58,038 nucleotides of DNA from positions 1 to 58,038 of the forward strand of contig JASCOI010000009.1 of the NCBI GenBank assembly GCA_029959665.1, read 5' to 3'. The notes beneath the pieces are model-generated. The model was not told where the DNA came from. It saw only the letters and a program-made list of their open reading frames with translations, and did not search any database. A program made the position numbers and the translations under genes. The stretch is from Microbacteriaceae bacterium PS02333. GTDB taxonomy: Bacteria; Actinomycetota; Actinomycetes; Actinomycetales; Microbacteriaceae. The stretch's first letter is position 1. Every line of letters starts with the position of its first letter. Positions 1 to 8,668 of the stretch are shown piece by piece.

Positions 1-92
<92 letters not shown>

Positions 93-120
93 GTCCACCG
101 TGTGGTCACCTGGGTCTGGC

Positions 121-126
121 TAGGAT
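121..126 (+). promoter_or_regulatory. -10 hexamer TAGGAT for leaderless serS
   Basis: TAGGAT ends 6 nt before the GTG start of serS and no Shine-Dalgarno sequence is present. The spacing matches a transcript starting at or next to the start codon. The -35 area is unclear because it abuts the homopolymer block. Confidence 0.5.
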
Positions 127-132
127 GCATGG

Positions 133-1404
133 GTGATTGACCCCCAGCTGCTGCGCGACGATCCCGATGTCATCAAGGCCTCACAGGCTGCGCGCGGCGC
201 CTCCGTCGACGTCGTCGACGAGGCGGTCGCCGCGGACGCCGCCAGGCGGAGCGCGATCTCGTCGTTCGAGGCACTGCGTGCCGAGCAGAACGCCTTCGGC
301 AAGACCGTCGCGAAGGCGCCGAAGGACGAGAAGGCCGCGCTCGTGCAGCAGGCCCAGGCGCTCGCCGCCGGTGTGAAGGAAGCACAGGCCGCCGTCACGG
401 CAGCCGAGGACACCTTCAACCGCGTCGTCCGCTCGATCCCGAACGTCGTGCTGCCCGGCGTCCCTGCCGGTGGTGAGGACGACTTCGTCACGATCAAGAC
501 GGTCGGCACCAAGCCGGAGTTCGACTTCGAGCCGAAGGACCACGCGGACCTCGGTGAGATCCTCGACATCATCGACATCCCCCGCGGTGTGAAGGTGTCC
601 GGCTCGCGCTTCTACTTCCTCAAGGGCCTCGGCGCCCGGCTCGAGATCGCGCTCATGTCGCTCGGGCTCGACCGTGCGATCCAGCACGGCTTCACGCCGC
701 TGATCACCCCGACGCTCGTCCGCCCCGAGACGATGGCCGGCACCGGCTTCCTCGGCGAGCACGCCGCAGAGGTGTACCGGCTCGAGGCCGACGACCTCTA
801 CCTGACCGGCACCAGCGAGGTCGCCCTCGCCGGCTACCACGCCGACGAGATCCTGGCGTTCCCGTCCGACGACGACGCCGCGCTGCGGTACGCCGGATGG
901 TCGACCTGCTACCGGCGCGAGGCCGGCTCGGCGGGCAAGGACAACCGCGGCATCCTCCGCGTGCACCAGTTCAACAAGCTCGAGATGTTCTCGTACGTCC
1001 ACCCGGACCAGGCGGACGCCGAGCACGCGAAGCTGATGGCGTACCAGGAGTCGATGCTGCAGGACCTCGGGCTGCACTACCGCGTCATCGAGACCGCAGC
1101 CGGTGACCTCGGCACGTCGGCCGCGCGGAAGTACGACCTCGAAGCGTGGGTCCCGACGCAGGGCACCTTCCGCGAGCTCACCTCGACGTCGAACTGCACG
1201 ACGTTCCAGGCCCGTCGCCTCGACATCCGCTACCGCACGGAGAGCGGCAAGACCGCGCCGGTCGCCACGCTCAACGGCACGCTCGCGACCACCCGCTGGC
1301 TCGTCGCGATCCTCGAGACCCACCAGCAGCCCGACGGGTCGGTCGTCGTCCCGGAGGTGCTCCGCCCGTACCTCGGCGGCGTCGAGGTGATCGAACCCCG
1401 ATGA
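133..1404 (+). CDS. serS: Seryl-tRNA synthetase
   Basis: Charges tRNA-Ser with serine in the cytoplasm via a seryl-adenylate. The 423-residue length is normal. Residues about 1-110 form the charged coiled-coil arm that binds the long variable arm of tRNA-Ser. The rest is the class II core: motif 2 is seen as [20 protein letters not shown] and motif 3 as [14 protein letters not shown] near the C-terminus. The GTG start follows a TAGGAT hexamer by 6 nt, so the message is probably leaderless. The stop overlaps the next gene's ATG by 4 nt, suggesting translational coupling. A tRNA-Ser gene lies 0.9 kb downstream. Confidence 0.97.
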   Translation: MIDPQLLRDDPDVIKASQAARGASVDVVDEAVAADAARRSAISSFEALRAEQNAFGKTVAKAPKDEKAALVQQAQALAAGVKEAQAAVTAAEDTFNRVVRSIPNVVLPGVPAGGEDDFVTIKTVGTKPEFDFEPKDHADLGEILDIIDIPRGVKVSGSRFYFLKGLGARLEIALMSLGLDRAIQHGFTPLITPTLVRPETMAGTGFLGEHAAEVYRLEADDLYLTGTSEVALAGYHADEILAFPSDDDAALRYAGWSTCYRREAGSAGKDNRGILRVHQFNKLEMFSYVHPDQADAEHAKLMAYQESMLQDLGLHYRVIETAAGDLGTSAARKYDLEAWVPTQGTFRELTSTSNCTTFQARRLDIRYRTESGKTAPVATLNGTLATTRWLVAILETHQQPDGSVVVPEVLRPYLGGVEVIEPR

Positions 1405-2264
1405 GCGGTCGTTCCGAGGGCGCGCCCACGCACGGTTCCGCCGCGTCCACCCGCGTGAAGCGCTGGCTCGTCGCCCTCGACATCGACGGCACCGTGATGC
1501 GCGAGGACGGTGTCGTCACGGACACCACCGTCGAGGCGATCAAGGCCGCTGCTGCCGCCGGACACGAGGTCATGCTCTCCACCGGACGCAGCGAGAACAT
1601 GACGGTGCCCGTGCTGCAGAAGCTCGGCATCGAGCCCGAGTACCTCGTGTGCGCCAACGGCGCCGTCACCCTGCGGCGCTCGACGTCCCCGCACGCGAAC
1701 AACGGCTACGTGCGGGTCCACGTCGAGACCTTCGACCCGACCGACGTGCTGCAGACGATCCGCGGAGCGCTGTCGAACGCGGCGTACGGGGTGGAGTCGC
1801 CCGACGGGCACTTCCTGCTCTCGGGGGAGTTCCCCGACGACGCGATGACGGCGTCGGGCGACCACGTGGCGTTCGAGTCGCTGTTGGGCGTCCCGGCCAC
1901 GCGTGTCGTGGTGATCTCTCCGGAGCACGGGCTCGAGGAGTTCCTGGCGATCGTCGACCGGATGGGGCTGCACAAGGTCTCGTACAACGTCGGGTGGACC
2001 GCCTGGCTCGACATCGCACCAGAGGGTGTGACGAAGGCGACGGCGATGGAGCGCGTGCGGGAGTGGTTCGACATCCCGCGCTCCCGGGTGTTCGCAGCGG
2101 GGGACGGGCGCAACGACATCGACATGCTGCGATGGGCCTCCACGTCCGGGCGCGGGGTCGCGATGGGGCAGGCGCCGTCCGACGTCGTCGATGCCGCCAG
2201 CGAGACCACGGGCGGCGTGACCGACGACGGGCTGGCCGCGGCGCTGGACACCCTGCCGCGCTAG
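1401..2264 (+). CDS. HAD-superfamily hydrolase (Cof-type phosphatase)
   Basis: A 287-residue haloacid-dehalogenase phosphatase, probably cytosolic and acting on small phosphorylated metabolites; the substrate cannot be read from sequence. Motif I is DIDGTV with the nucleophilic and acid/base aspartates at about residues 27 and 29. Motif II is the STGRS segment, and motif III/IV is [12 protein letters not shown]. The large C2-type cap between motifs II and III is typical of Cof proteins. The ATG overlaps the serS stop as ATGA, so the two are probably co-translated. This pairing behind serS is common in related actinobacteria. Confidence 0.9.
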   Translation: MSGRSEGAPTHGSAASTRVKRWLVALDIDGTVMREDGVVTDTTVEAIKAAAAAGHEVMLSTGRSENMTVPVLQKLGIEPEYLVCANGAVTLRRSTSPHANNGYVRVHVETFDPTDVLQTIRGALSNAAYGVESPDGHFLLSGEFPDDAMTASGDHVAFESLLGVPATRVVVISPEHGLEEFLAIVDRMGLHKVSYNVGWTAWLDIAPEGVTKATAMERVREWFDIPRSRVFAAGDGRNDIDMLRWASTSGRGVAMGQAPSDVVDAASETTGGVTDDGLAAALDTLPR

Positions 2265-2281
2265 GCGTCCTCACCGCCCGG

Positions 2282-2287
2282 TACACT
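2282..2287 (+). promoter_or_regulatory. Candidate -10 hexamer (TACACT) for tRNA-Ser
   Basis: TACACT lies 40 nt upstream of the mature tRNA 5' end, between the HAD stop and the tRNA. No good -35 is seen at 17 nt, so this is a weak call. Confidence 0.35.
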
Positions 2288-2327
2288 GCTCGGGACACGG
2301 TCACGTCTCGCCACGTGGCCGTGTCAT

Positions 2328-2412
2328 GGAGGGTTGTCCGAGTGGCCGATGGAGCCTGTCTTGAAAACAGGTGGGCAGAGATGTCTCGTGGGTTCGAATC
2401 CCACACCCTCCG
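2328..2412 (+). tRNA. tRNA-Ser(UGA)
   Basis: An 85-nt class II tRNA. The acceptor stem GGAGGGT (2328-2334) pairs with ACCCTCC (2405-2411), followed by discriminator G and no encoded CCA. The anticodon stem CCTGT/ACAGG (2355-2359/2367-2371) closes a 7-nt loop with anticodon TGA at 2362-2364. A long variable arm is followed by the T loop GGTTCGAATCC. The accessory island starts immediately after this gene, as expected for a tRNA integration hot spot. I found no second copy of the 3' end further right. Confidence 0.97.
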
Positions 2413-2734
2413 CACCCGACCGTTTGGTTATTTCCATCGACGCCATTGGGGAATTTCTCCTCCGATCCGCGCGCTGGTGCGGATCTGCGGGCGAGTTTCT
2501 GGCTCTGAGGGCGCCGTGCCGATGTGCACTTTCTGCGGCGGCGCACCGGGTGTGCGCTCTGATCGCCTTTCGAAAACAATCCCTGACCTGGGCTTTCGTG
2601 TTCAGCTGGCGCCCGTGGGCCCTCATATGCAAAGCGGAGAGGCGTCTTCGGGTTCGCGCTGTCTCGCATCGCTCCCTGAGTTGCCCGGGTGGGGGTGTTC
2701 TTCGCTCGAGTCGCGGCGCTGGCTGGGCCTGCTG

Positions 2735-3715
2735 ATGACTCCGATTCAGGCTGGTCGTGCCGGGTTGCGCGCAGTCTTCGTGTCGGCTGCCGCCGCGAAT
2801 CTTCGGCCTGCGCGGTCTGATTCGCGGCGGGTGCTGCGGGCGCAGCTGGAGGGCTTGCTTCTCGCCGAGGGCGTCGTGTTGACCGATCGAGGTGCCATGC
2901 CGCTTGGGGGTGACGTGGGCGCCTTGTTTGCTTCTCGGCGTGAGACTGCGAATGGCTGCGACGACAGCCATGCGGCTCGGTCGGTGCCCTCGACGCTGGG
3001 GTGGGTGGTGGTCGACGGGCCCCGATCGGCGGCGGCGGTCGCGTGGAAGCGGTTGGCTGGCGTTGGTTCCGCCGTGCGGCGCGGTCATGGGCGCCGCTTG
3101 CGGTTGTTGTTGGTAGATGAGTCTGCGGGTGGTGCGCCGATCGCGGCGGTTGAGTTGTGCGATGCGCGTGGCGTGTTCGCGGACTGGGCGGGCTGGTCAG
3201 AGTGGCCGGAGTTGCAGCGGCGGGCGAAGCTGTCTCGTGTGTTCGGCGTGAACGTCTTGCGGGTCGGGGCGGGTTATGCGAGGGCGCTCGATGAGGGGGC
3301 GGTGATGTCGCGGCTTCGTGATGCCACGGTGCGGGCGGTCTTGCTGGAGCGTTACGGGGTGGATGTCGTGGCGCTTGAGGTGCAGCGTGATGCGTTGTCG
3401 TTGTCGCTGGTCAGTGGTGGGGGGTCGGCTTCGGCTACTGCGGTGCTCGTGCCGGTGGGGCGGGGGCGAGACCGGTCAGTGCTGCTGTGCGGTGCTGCCG
3501 CCGATGTGGTGGTGGAGGCTGCGGTGAGGGCCGGTTGTCATGCGCCTCGGCGCGCGCTGGGAGATCCGATAGCAGGTGATGCGGCGGTGGCGCGGCGCGG
3601 GTTGGTTGCGGTGGGGTTGCCAGCGGCCGCTCTGCGGGTGCCGGGGTCGGGAGATGAGTACTTCCTCCTGCCGTTGGTGCGCGGCTTCGAGACGGTGTTG
3701 CGTGGTTCGCCCTGA
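2735..3715 (+). CDS. Divergent DUF4338 / DruA-like protein
   Basis: The first protein of the island, about 326 residues from ATG 2735; earlier in-frame ATGs at 2522 and 2627 are possible because no Shine-Dalgarno sequence decides the start. The central part, GHGRRLRLLLVDES, then AAVELCDARGVF, then WAGWSEWPELQRRAKLSRVF, follows the order of blocks I recall for DUF4338 (a GYGRRLRFLV-like block, a LGDPVF-like block, an IGW-like block, then a region ending before a YG). That family includes DruA of the Druantia anti-phage system. The match is by eye and divergent, and no DruE helicase or other Druantia gene is nearby, so it is an orphan relative at most. It is GTG/TTG-rich and less GC-biased than serS, consistent with transfer. 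Confidence 0.5.
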   Translation: MTPIQAGRAGLRAVFVSAAAANLRPARSDSRRVLRAQLEGLLLAEGVVLTDRGAMPLGGDVGALFASRRETANGCDDSHAARSVPSTLGWVVVDGPRSAAAVAWKRLAGVGSAVRRGHGRRLRLLLVDESAGGAPIAAVELCDARGVFADWAGWSEWPELQRRAKLSRVFGVNVLRVGAGYARALDEGAVMSRLRDATVRAVLLERYGVDVVALEVQRDALSLSLVSGGGSASATAVLVPVGRGRDRSVLLCGAAADVVVEAAVRAGCHAPRRALGDPIAGDAAVARRGLVAVGLPAAALRVPGSGDEYFLLPLVRGFETVLRGSP

Positions 3716-3797
3716 TCTTGCGGTGACGCTGGTGGGGGAGTGTCTACGTCGCGAACGAATCAAACGCAGAATCAGACACTGAATTGTTTTACCGTGC

Positions 3798-3803
3798 TAT
3801 AGT
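3798..3803 (+). promoter_or_regulatory. -10 hexamer TATAGT, leaderless promoter
   Basis: TATAGT, preceded by TGC, ends 7 nt before GTG 3811. There is no Shine-Dalgarno sequence. This fixes the start of the XRE-ImmA gene at 3811 rather than at upstream in-frame codons. Confidence 0.6.
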
Positions 3804-3810
3804 CGAATCT

Positions 3811-4836
3811 GTGGATAACATTCTGGCGCAGGGAGACACGGTTTCGATGCTCCGTGCTGCACGCGGGCTCTCCCAGGCTGCGCTGGCATCGTCCGCCGGG
3901 CTGACACAGAGTCGGCTGTCGCGGCTGGAGCAAGGCGCCGAGCTTCTACCGGCCGATGAAGCCGCTCGCCTGGCGGCTGCACTTGACGTGCTGCCGGCGA
4001 CTCTCGGCGAACGAGCAGAGGAATTCACCTCCGCACGGGTGTTCCACCGCAAGCGCGCCAGCCTCCCCGTGAAGGTAGATCGGCAAGTGCGCGCGGACGC
4101 CGCGGTCCGCCGCTTCCAGCTGCGGCGTGCGCTCGGGGACGCGATACCCGCGGTGCGCATCGAGCACGATCCGCTTCCGGAGGACGGCACATACTCCCCG
4201 GAGGACCGGGCGAGCGAGTTACGTCGCCGGCTCGGGTTGGGCGTGGAGCCGATCCCGTCGATGACAGCCGTTCTGGAAGCAGCTGGCGTCATCGTTGTTC
4301 CCGTCGACCTCGACTCAGTCAAGCTCGATGCGATCGGTGGCTGGCCGGAGCACGGGGCGCCAATCATCCTTGTCGCGACGCACGCTCCAGGCGACCGGCA
4401 GCGTTTCACTCTTGCCCACGAACTCGGGCACGCGGTCCTGCACGACGGGTCGGGCGACGATCAAGAGGCCGAGGCAGATCGCTTCGCGTCGGCATTTCTC
4501 TTGCCACCGGCGATGGCCCGCACGGAGCTGCGCAATCCGACATTGAGTTCGCTCGTCGCGTTGAAAGCCCGGTGGGGTATGTCGATCGCCGCGCTCGGTC
4601 GTCGCGCGCGCGACTTGGGCTTCATGTCTGAGCGTGCGTACCGCGAGTTCAACATCCGGCTCAGCAGCACGGGCATGCACCGCAAAGAACCGGTGGAGAT
4701 TCCCACGGAGCAGCCCCGACTGATCCGCGACACCCTTGACCAGATCACCCGCACCAGCACCACCCTCGACGACGTCGCCGCTCGAGCAGGTATGAGCACC
4801 GACGCATTCATCCGCACCTACGTGGAGACAGCATGA
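3811..4836 (+). CDS. XRE HTH + ImmA/IrrE metallopeptidase (M78 family)
   Basis: A cytosolic regulator with two domains in 341 residues. An XRE-type helix-turn-helix (about 12-62; LRAARGLSQAALASSAGLTQ) is followed, after a linker, by a zinc peptidase domain with HELGHAVLH at about 203-211 and the downstream acidic stretch DDQEAEADRFASAFLLP that supplies the third ligand. ImmA/IrrE proteins cleave partner repressors or antitoxins, and the fused HTH suggests self-contained control. Its stop overlaps the next ATG by 4 nt, so the partner at 4833-5981 is co-translated. Transcription looks leaderless. Architecture resembles antitoxin-type XRE-ImmA proteins (HigA2-like). What it cleaves is unknown. 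Confidence 0.85.
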   Translation: MDNILAQGDTVSMLRAARGLSQAALASSAGLTQSRLSRLEQGAELLPADEAARLAAALDVLPATLGERAEEFTSARVFHRKRASLPVKVDRQVRADAAVRRFQLRRALGDAIPAVRIEHDPLPEDGTYSPEDRASELRRRLGLGVEPIPSMTAVLEAAGVIVVPVDLDSVKLDAIGGWPEHGAPIILVATHAPGDRQRFTLAHELGHAVLHDGSGDDQEAEADRFASAFLLPPAMARTELRNPTLSSLVALKARWGMSIAALGRRARDLGFMSERAYREFNIRLSSTGMHRKEPVEIPTEQPRLIRDTLDQITRTSTTLDDVAARAGMSTDAFIRTYVETA

Positions 4837-5981
4837 GCAACCCGAGCGCCCCGATCCTCACGACACCGTCTCAGCTGGGGGCCCATGGCGCGGACCCGGC
4901 ATCCGGTGAACGGCTCTCACGGTTCGACGGCATCCGCCACCGACTCTTCATCGGCGCCGGAGCCGATAGTGCGCGCATCGCCGAGCACCTCGACACCGGC
5001 CGGAACGGCATCGTGCTGCTTGGCGCGTCCGAGAGCAGGATGGCGCGTACGCTCCGCCGAACCCATCCCGACCTGCCGATCCTGATCGACCGGGTCGCCT
5101 ACTATCGCTACGAGGCGACCGCGGACGCCCCATTCCCGCTTCAGGAGAGCCCGAACCAGCTGCTGTCACCGCCGACGCTCACCGACGTAGCCGCGGCGCA
5201 ACTCGCGGAGGGCGCGACGCTGCCCGTGCTCGCGATGGGCTTCCTCGCCCCTGGCGACCCAGAACCGCTGCGTGCGGCCATCGCGCACCTGCGAGCTGCC
5301 GGCATCCGGGAAGGCATCCTGCTCGTCCCGGCCGACTTCAGCTGGCTGAAGAAGACCTATCGGGCGCAGTTCATCGCGATCCTGAAGACCTCACCGGTCC
5401 CCGTGGCGATCGCGTTGAACAACCGAGGCAACGCGCTCGAAGACTCCGATTGCCTGCACGGCTTTCGGCTGCTGTTCGAGCAGGTCCCGGACGCGATCGC
5501 CTGGCGAATCGACCACAACGGGCTCGGTGCGATGGCGCACGGCGCTGCCGCCGCGGTCATTGGCATGCTCGCATCACACCGGCACATCTCCGTCGAAGGA
5601 GAGATCTCCCGGACCCCCAATGACAAGCATCCCAATGTGTGGGTGGCGCAGTTGATGCGATGGGGAAAGGCGAGCGTGCTGCGCCGCAACTTCTTCACGA
5701 CCGTCGATGCGCCGGGATGCGCGTCGGCGCCGTGTCACGGTCAGAGCCCCGTCCGGTTCACCGCCACGGAGAGCGGCATCGCTGACGGCAACATGCACAA
5801 CGTATGCGCGTTCCTCGACGAGCACCGTCAGATGCCGACGAACCCGGACGAGGCTAAGGCGTGGTGGCGGACTCGCGTCCGTACAGCAGTGGACGCGACA
5901 GCGGCGTTCGGTGTGCGCATTCAGAAGCCGAAGCTGAAGCCGCCGGCTGACGTGGACAACTGGTTCAACGAACTGCGGTGA
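4833..5981 (+). CDS. Unknown protein, possible TIM-barrel-like fold
   Basis: A 382-residue protein I cannot assign. It is translationally coupled (ATGA) to the XRE-ImmA gene, which suggests a functional pair. No signal peptide or membrane segment is seen. Alternating short strands and helices (FIGAGADSARIAEHL, IVLLGASESRMARTL, ILLVPADFSWLKK, PVAIALNN) suggest an alpha/beta barrel. A segment WRIDHNGLGAMAHGAAAAVI and a later cysteine pair (CASAPC, about 300-305) with HNVCAF could be ligand or metal sites. If XRE-ImmA is an antitoxin or sensor, this would be the candidate toxin or effector. Its 3' end overlaps the convergent gene 5921-6607 by 61 bp. Confidence 0.65.
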   Translation: MSNPSAPILTTPSQLGAHGADPASGERLSRFDGIRHRLFIGAGADSARIAEHLDTGRNGIVLLGASESRMARTLRRTHPDLPILIDRVAYYRYEATADAPFPLQESPNQLLSPPTLTDVAAAQLAEGATLPVLAMGFLAPGDPEPLRAAIAHLRAAGIREGILLVPADFSWLKKTYRAQFIAILKTSPVPVAIALNNRGNALEDSDCLHGFRLLFEQVPDAIAWRIDHNGLGAMAHGAAAAVIGMLASHRHISVEGEISRTPNDKHPNVWVAQLMRWGKASVLRRNFFTTVDAPGCASAPCHGQSPVRFTATESGIADGNMHNVCAFLDEHRQMPTNPDEAKAWWRTRVRTAVDATAAFGVRIQKPKLKPPADVDNWFNELR

Positions 5982-6607
5982 GCCCGCGCTGAGCCGCGCA
6001 ACGCCAGGTGCGTGCCGTACATCGCTTCGCAGAACTCCCACCACTCCGGTGTGACCCGGTCGACTCGTAACGCGCCGCACTCGACAACGACCTCATTGTC
6101 GCCAACAGATTCACCACGACGAACACCGATCCCGTACAGCTCCGCCTCCGCGACCAGCTCAGCAGGCATCTGCGCCGACCGTGGCACCAACACTGACCTC
6201 GGCACATACCCGCCGAGCGCGTCGGCGCTTCCGAGGCCGGCTCGCAACGACCGTGCAGTGACGACGGCCTCGAGCGGAGCCAGCGGCGTGTGACCCACCT
6301 GATTACCCCATAGCGACCCATCGACATCCCGGACCGCCTGAACGAGCGTGGACCCCAACAATGCCGGAAGCGTTGTCGACGTCGCCACGTCCAGTGGTCC
6401 GATCATGGACTCCGGAAGCGAGAGCACCGTCGACAGCAGTCCCACGTCAACGACGGCGCCGACACCGGCCGTACGACGACGCGCATCCTCTGCCAGCTCA
6501 AGGGTGTAGCGCAGCGTGAACCGGACTCGCCGCCACGACGCCGGCATCATCATCGAGCTGACGTCAGTCACCGATCGCCCCTGCACCGGATCGATCCGCA
6601 TCGCCAT
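5921..6607 (-). CDS. Unknown protein downstream of wHTH regulator
   Basis: A 228-residue protein without recognised motifs. It is soluble-looking, with an N-terminal basic segment (ASWRRVRFTLRYTLELAEDA), an alpha/beta middle and a C-terminal region containing EWWEFCEAMY. It overlaps the upstream wHTH gene (6564-6893) by 44 bp, so the pair is an operon. The arrangement of a small wHTH protein first and an unknown protein second is that of many toxin-antitoxin or regulator-effector pairs, but nothing in the sequence shows toxicity. Its 3' end overlaps the convergent gene 4833-5981, so both reading frames are used there. Confidence 0.65.
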   Translation of the reverse strand: MAMRIDPVQGRSVTDVSSMMMPASWRRVRFTLRYTLELAEDARRRTAGVGAVVDVGLLSTVLSLPESMIGPLDVATSTTLPALLGSTLVQAVRDVDGSLWGNQVGHTPLAPLEAVVTARSLRAGLGSADALGGYVPRSVLVPRSAQMPAELVAEAELYGIGVRRGESVGDNEVVVECGALRVDRVTPEWWEFCEAMYGTHLALRGSARAHRSSLNQLSTSAGGFSFGF

Positions 6608-6893
6608 TATCTCCTTCGGTCACTCCCGCGAACACGTCGACCGCCGCCCAGAACGGATGCGGTCGACGCTCGTACCGTTGTACCCGGTCTTTGCTGCTCG
6701 TCCCAATCCGCGCGATCAGCTGAGCGCGTTCGAACTTCTGCAAAGTTCGATGCACCGTCGATGGCGGCAGACCGGTGATTCCCTGCACCGCCGGACTGTC
6801 GAAGGTCTGATCACCCGACCGGACCGCACCCGCCACCGTTAGCAGGTGCTGATTCCCGAACAGCGTCTTCGACACCCTCGACATTGTGCTCAC
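6564..6893 (-). CDS. Small winged-helix DNA-binding protein
   Basis: A 109-residue protein. Residues about 10-62 read as a winged helix-turn-helix: FGNQHLLTVAGAV, then FDSPAVQGITGLPPSTVHRT as the turn and recognition helix, then LQKFERAQLIARI before the wing. It is probably the transcription factor of the pair with 5921-6607, which it overlaps. The GTG at 6893 is chosen because TAATCT on the minus strand ends 6 nt upstream and no Shine-Dalgarno sequence exists; an in-frame ATG lies 9 nt further on. Two tandem GATTACA copies cover this promoter and could be its own binding site. Confidence 0.75.
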   Translation of the reverse strand: MSTMSRVSKTLFGNQHLLTVAGAVRSGDQTFDSPAVQGITGLPPSTVHRTLQKFERAQLIARIGTSSKDRVQRYERRPHPFWAAVDVFAGVTEGDNGDADRSGAGAIGD

Positions 6894-6907
6894 GATTACA
6901 GATTACA
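6894..6907 (-). promoter_or_regulatory. Leaderless promoter with tandem GATTACA repeat
   Basis: Two direct copies of GATTACA (6894-6900, 6901-6907 on the plus strand) contain the minus-strand hexamer TAATCT (6905-6900), which lies 6 nt from GTG 6893. A direct repeat over a -10 box next to a wHTH gene is a natural autoregulatory site. Confidence 0.45.
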
Positions 6908-7156
6908 GGTTCCGCTTTCCGGGATCCATAGTGTTGCGCGCCTGGAGATGCGCGTCGGAGGGAGGTGATCGGTGCGGCAGTCGCATGCGCCGAGATCCGC
7001 CGGAAGAGATGACGCGGGTGTTGCGGCGAACGTCATCGAGTCGGGTGATGGATGTCGTTGCCACACCTCTTCGGGGTGTGGAAGCTGAGGTTCTCTCTCC
7101 GGTATCGTCGGTGTGCCCAGCGGGTCATGGGGGTCCGCGGCAGGGAGGAGCCCACC

Positions 7157-8602
7157 TTGGCTGGAGAGATCACGCGACGCGATGACACCGATGACACCCT
7201 CGACCTGATGACTTTCGAGGTCGGGTTGTTGAGTGCGGTCGAACGGCTGGGTTTGCCGGTGGATCAGATCTTGGTGCCGGTCGGGCATCGGCAGCGCGTG
7301 TTCCAGCAGGTGCCAGGTGTGCTGGAAGAACTGGACGAAGTTAAGCGTGCCGACGCGGCGTACCTGTCGAAGTTCATGGCGGCTGTCGCGGCGGGCCTGT
7401 TCGACGCGGCACTGAACTACCTATGGGATGAGACGATTCGCGCTGTTCGACGCCGCGCTGCCGACTACGACCTGAATTACTTCTTCGACCAGGCTGCCGA
7501 GCCCGGATCTGATTTGCGCGGCAAGTTGCACACCGCTGACGACATGAAGCTCATTGATGACCAGAAGCTTCTCGTGGCGGCGAACCGGATCGGACTGATC
7601 ACCGATCTTGGCCATCGTCAGCTGGACCTGGTGCGATTCATGCGCAACCACGCTAGCGCGGCGCATCCGAACCAGTCGGAGCTGCGCGCGACGCAGCTGA
7701 TCAGTTACCTCGACACGTGCATCACCGAGGTCATCAATCCGGACGACAGCGAGTCCGTGATCCACGTGCGTCGTCTGCTGGCGAACATCAAGTCTTCCGC
7801 GATCGATCCGGCCCATGCGGCGGAGATGGCTGTCCCGTTCGACAACCTCATCCAGGACCAGGCTGACAACCTGGGGATGGGATTCTTCGGCATCTACACC
7901 AGGCCGGGTGCGGAAACGTTCGTGCTCGCCAACATCCGGCTGCTGCTTCCTGCGCTGTGGGTGCAGATCAGCGAGGAGGTCCGCAAACAGTTCGGGGTGA
8001 AGGCGTATCGGTTCCGCATCAACCATCAAGCCGCAGAAGCGGATCTCGCACGTGAATTCCTGGAAACCGTAGACGGCCTCTCTTACCTGCCGGATGACGC
8101 ACGAGTGCCACTGATCGACGGTGCGTTGGATGCGGTGCTGTCCGCGCATCGCGGATGGAGCAACTTCGCTGCGGAGGGGTTACCTGCTCAGGATCTCGTC
8201 CGGCTCCTCGGTGACGGCTACAGCGTCCCTCGCAGCATTCAGGAGAAGTACGTCACCGTCATCGTGTACGTGTTCCTCACCAACGGGTACGGGGTGTCTT
8301 GGGCGGCGAACCCCGTCTACGAAGAGCTGATCAGCAATTTCAACACCCGCGAAGCGACATTCGCCTTGAATACCATCACGAACACGACGGTAGCCAACCG
8401 CCTCCACCAACCCCTGTCGCAGGCGAAGTTCGGCGAACTGCTACAACTGATCGACGGGAAGATCGTCTCCGGCGCCCGACGGGCACTCTTCGAGGCACTG
8501 CGTCGAATGGACCCCGACGCATGGCAGGGTGCCGGTCGCAAAACGAGCGTCCAGCGGCTGCTGAGCGAAGCCAAGCGCGTGAAGAACGCGACGCGTCTGT
8601 AA
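7157..8602 (+). CDS. Large protein with HEPN-like R-x6-H motif
   Basis: A 481-residue, mostly helical cytosolic protein with no clear family. The segment FMRNHASAAHPN (R163 to H170) fits the R-X4-6-H signature of HEPN ribonucleases and sits in a helical context typical of them. The C-terminal half (SNFNTREATFALNTITNT and following) is a long helical array. The start is TTG 7157, because GGGAGGAG lies 6 nt upstream; the reading frame is open further 5' to an ATG at 7052. A NYN-domain nuclease gene follows 66 bp downstream on the same strand, suggesting two RNA-cleaving proteins in one cassette. HEPN assignment rests on the short motif only. Confidence 0.65.
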   Translation: MAGEITRRDDTDDTLDLMTFEVGLLSAVERLGLPVDQILVPVGHRQRVFQQVPGVLEELDEVKRADAAYLSKFMAAVAAGLFDAALNYLWDETIRAVRRRAADYDLNYFFDQAAEPGSDLRGKLHTADDMKLIDDQKLLVAANRIGLITDLGHRQLDLVRFMRNHASAAHPNQSELRATQLISYLDTCITEVINPDDSESVIHVRRLLANIKSSAIDPAHAAEMAVPFDNLIQDQADNLGMGFFGIYTRPGAETFVLANIRLLLPALWVQISEEVRKQFGVKAYRFRINHQAAEADLAREFLETVDGLSYLPDDARVPLIDGALDAVLSAHRGWSNFAAEGLPAQDLVRLLGDGYSVPRSIQEKYVTVIVYVFLTNGYGVSWAANPVYEELISNFNTREATFALNTITNTTVANRLHQPLSQAKFGELLQLIDGKIVSGARRALFEALRRMDPDAWQGAGRKTSVQRLLSEAKRVKNATRL

Positions 8603-8668
8603 CACCCACCACGTTGCGACGTCACTCGTCGCGGAGACCCACCCACTGGATCAGATCGGACCAGATCG

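Noticed and set aside
2388-2412. tRNA-Ser 3' end as attL with a matching attR
   Set aside because: No second copy of the T-arm/acceptor sequence was seen up to 37.3 kb; the tRNA-Ser(GCU) at 51202 is a complete different tRNA, not an att copy.
1146-3715. Long open frames antisense to or out of frame with serS, HAD and other GC-rich genes
   Set aside because: They are by-products of high GC: Arg/Pro/Ala-rich translations without domain features, overlapping genes with clear homology.
2735-5981. Complete Druantia system
   Set aside because: Only one DUF4338-like gene is present; no DruE helicase or other Druantia component lies in the window.
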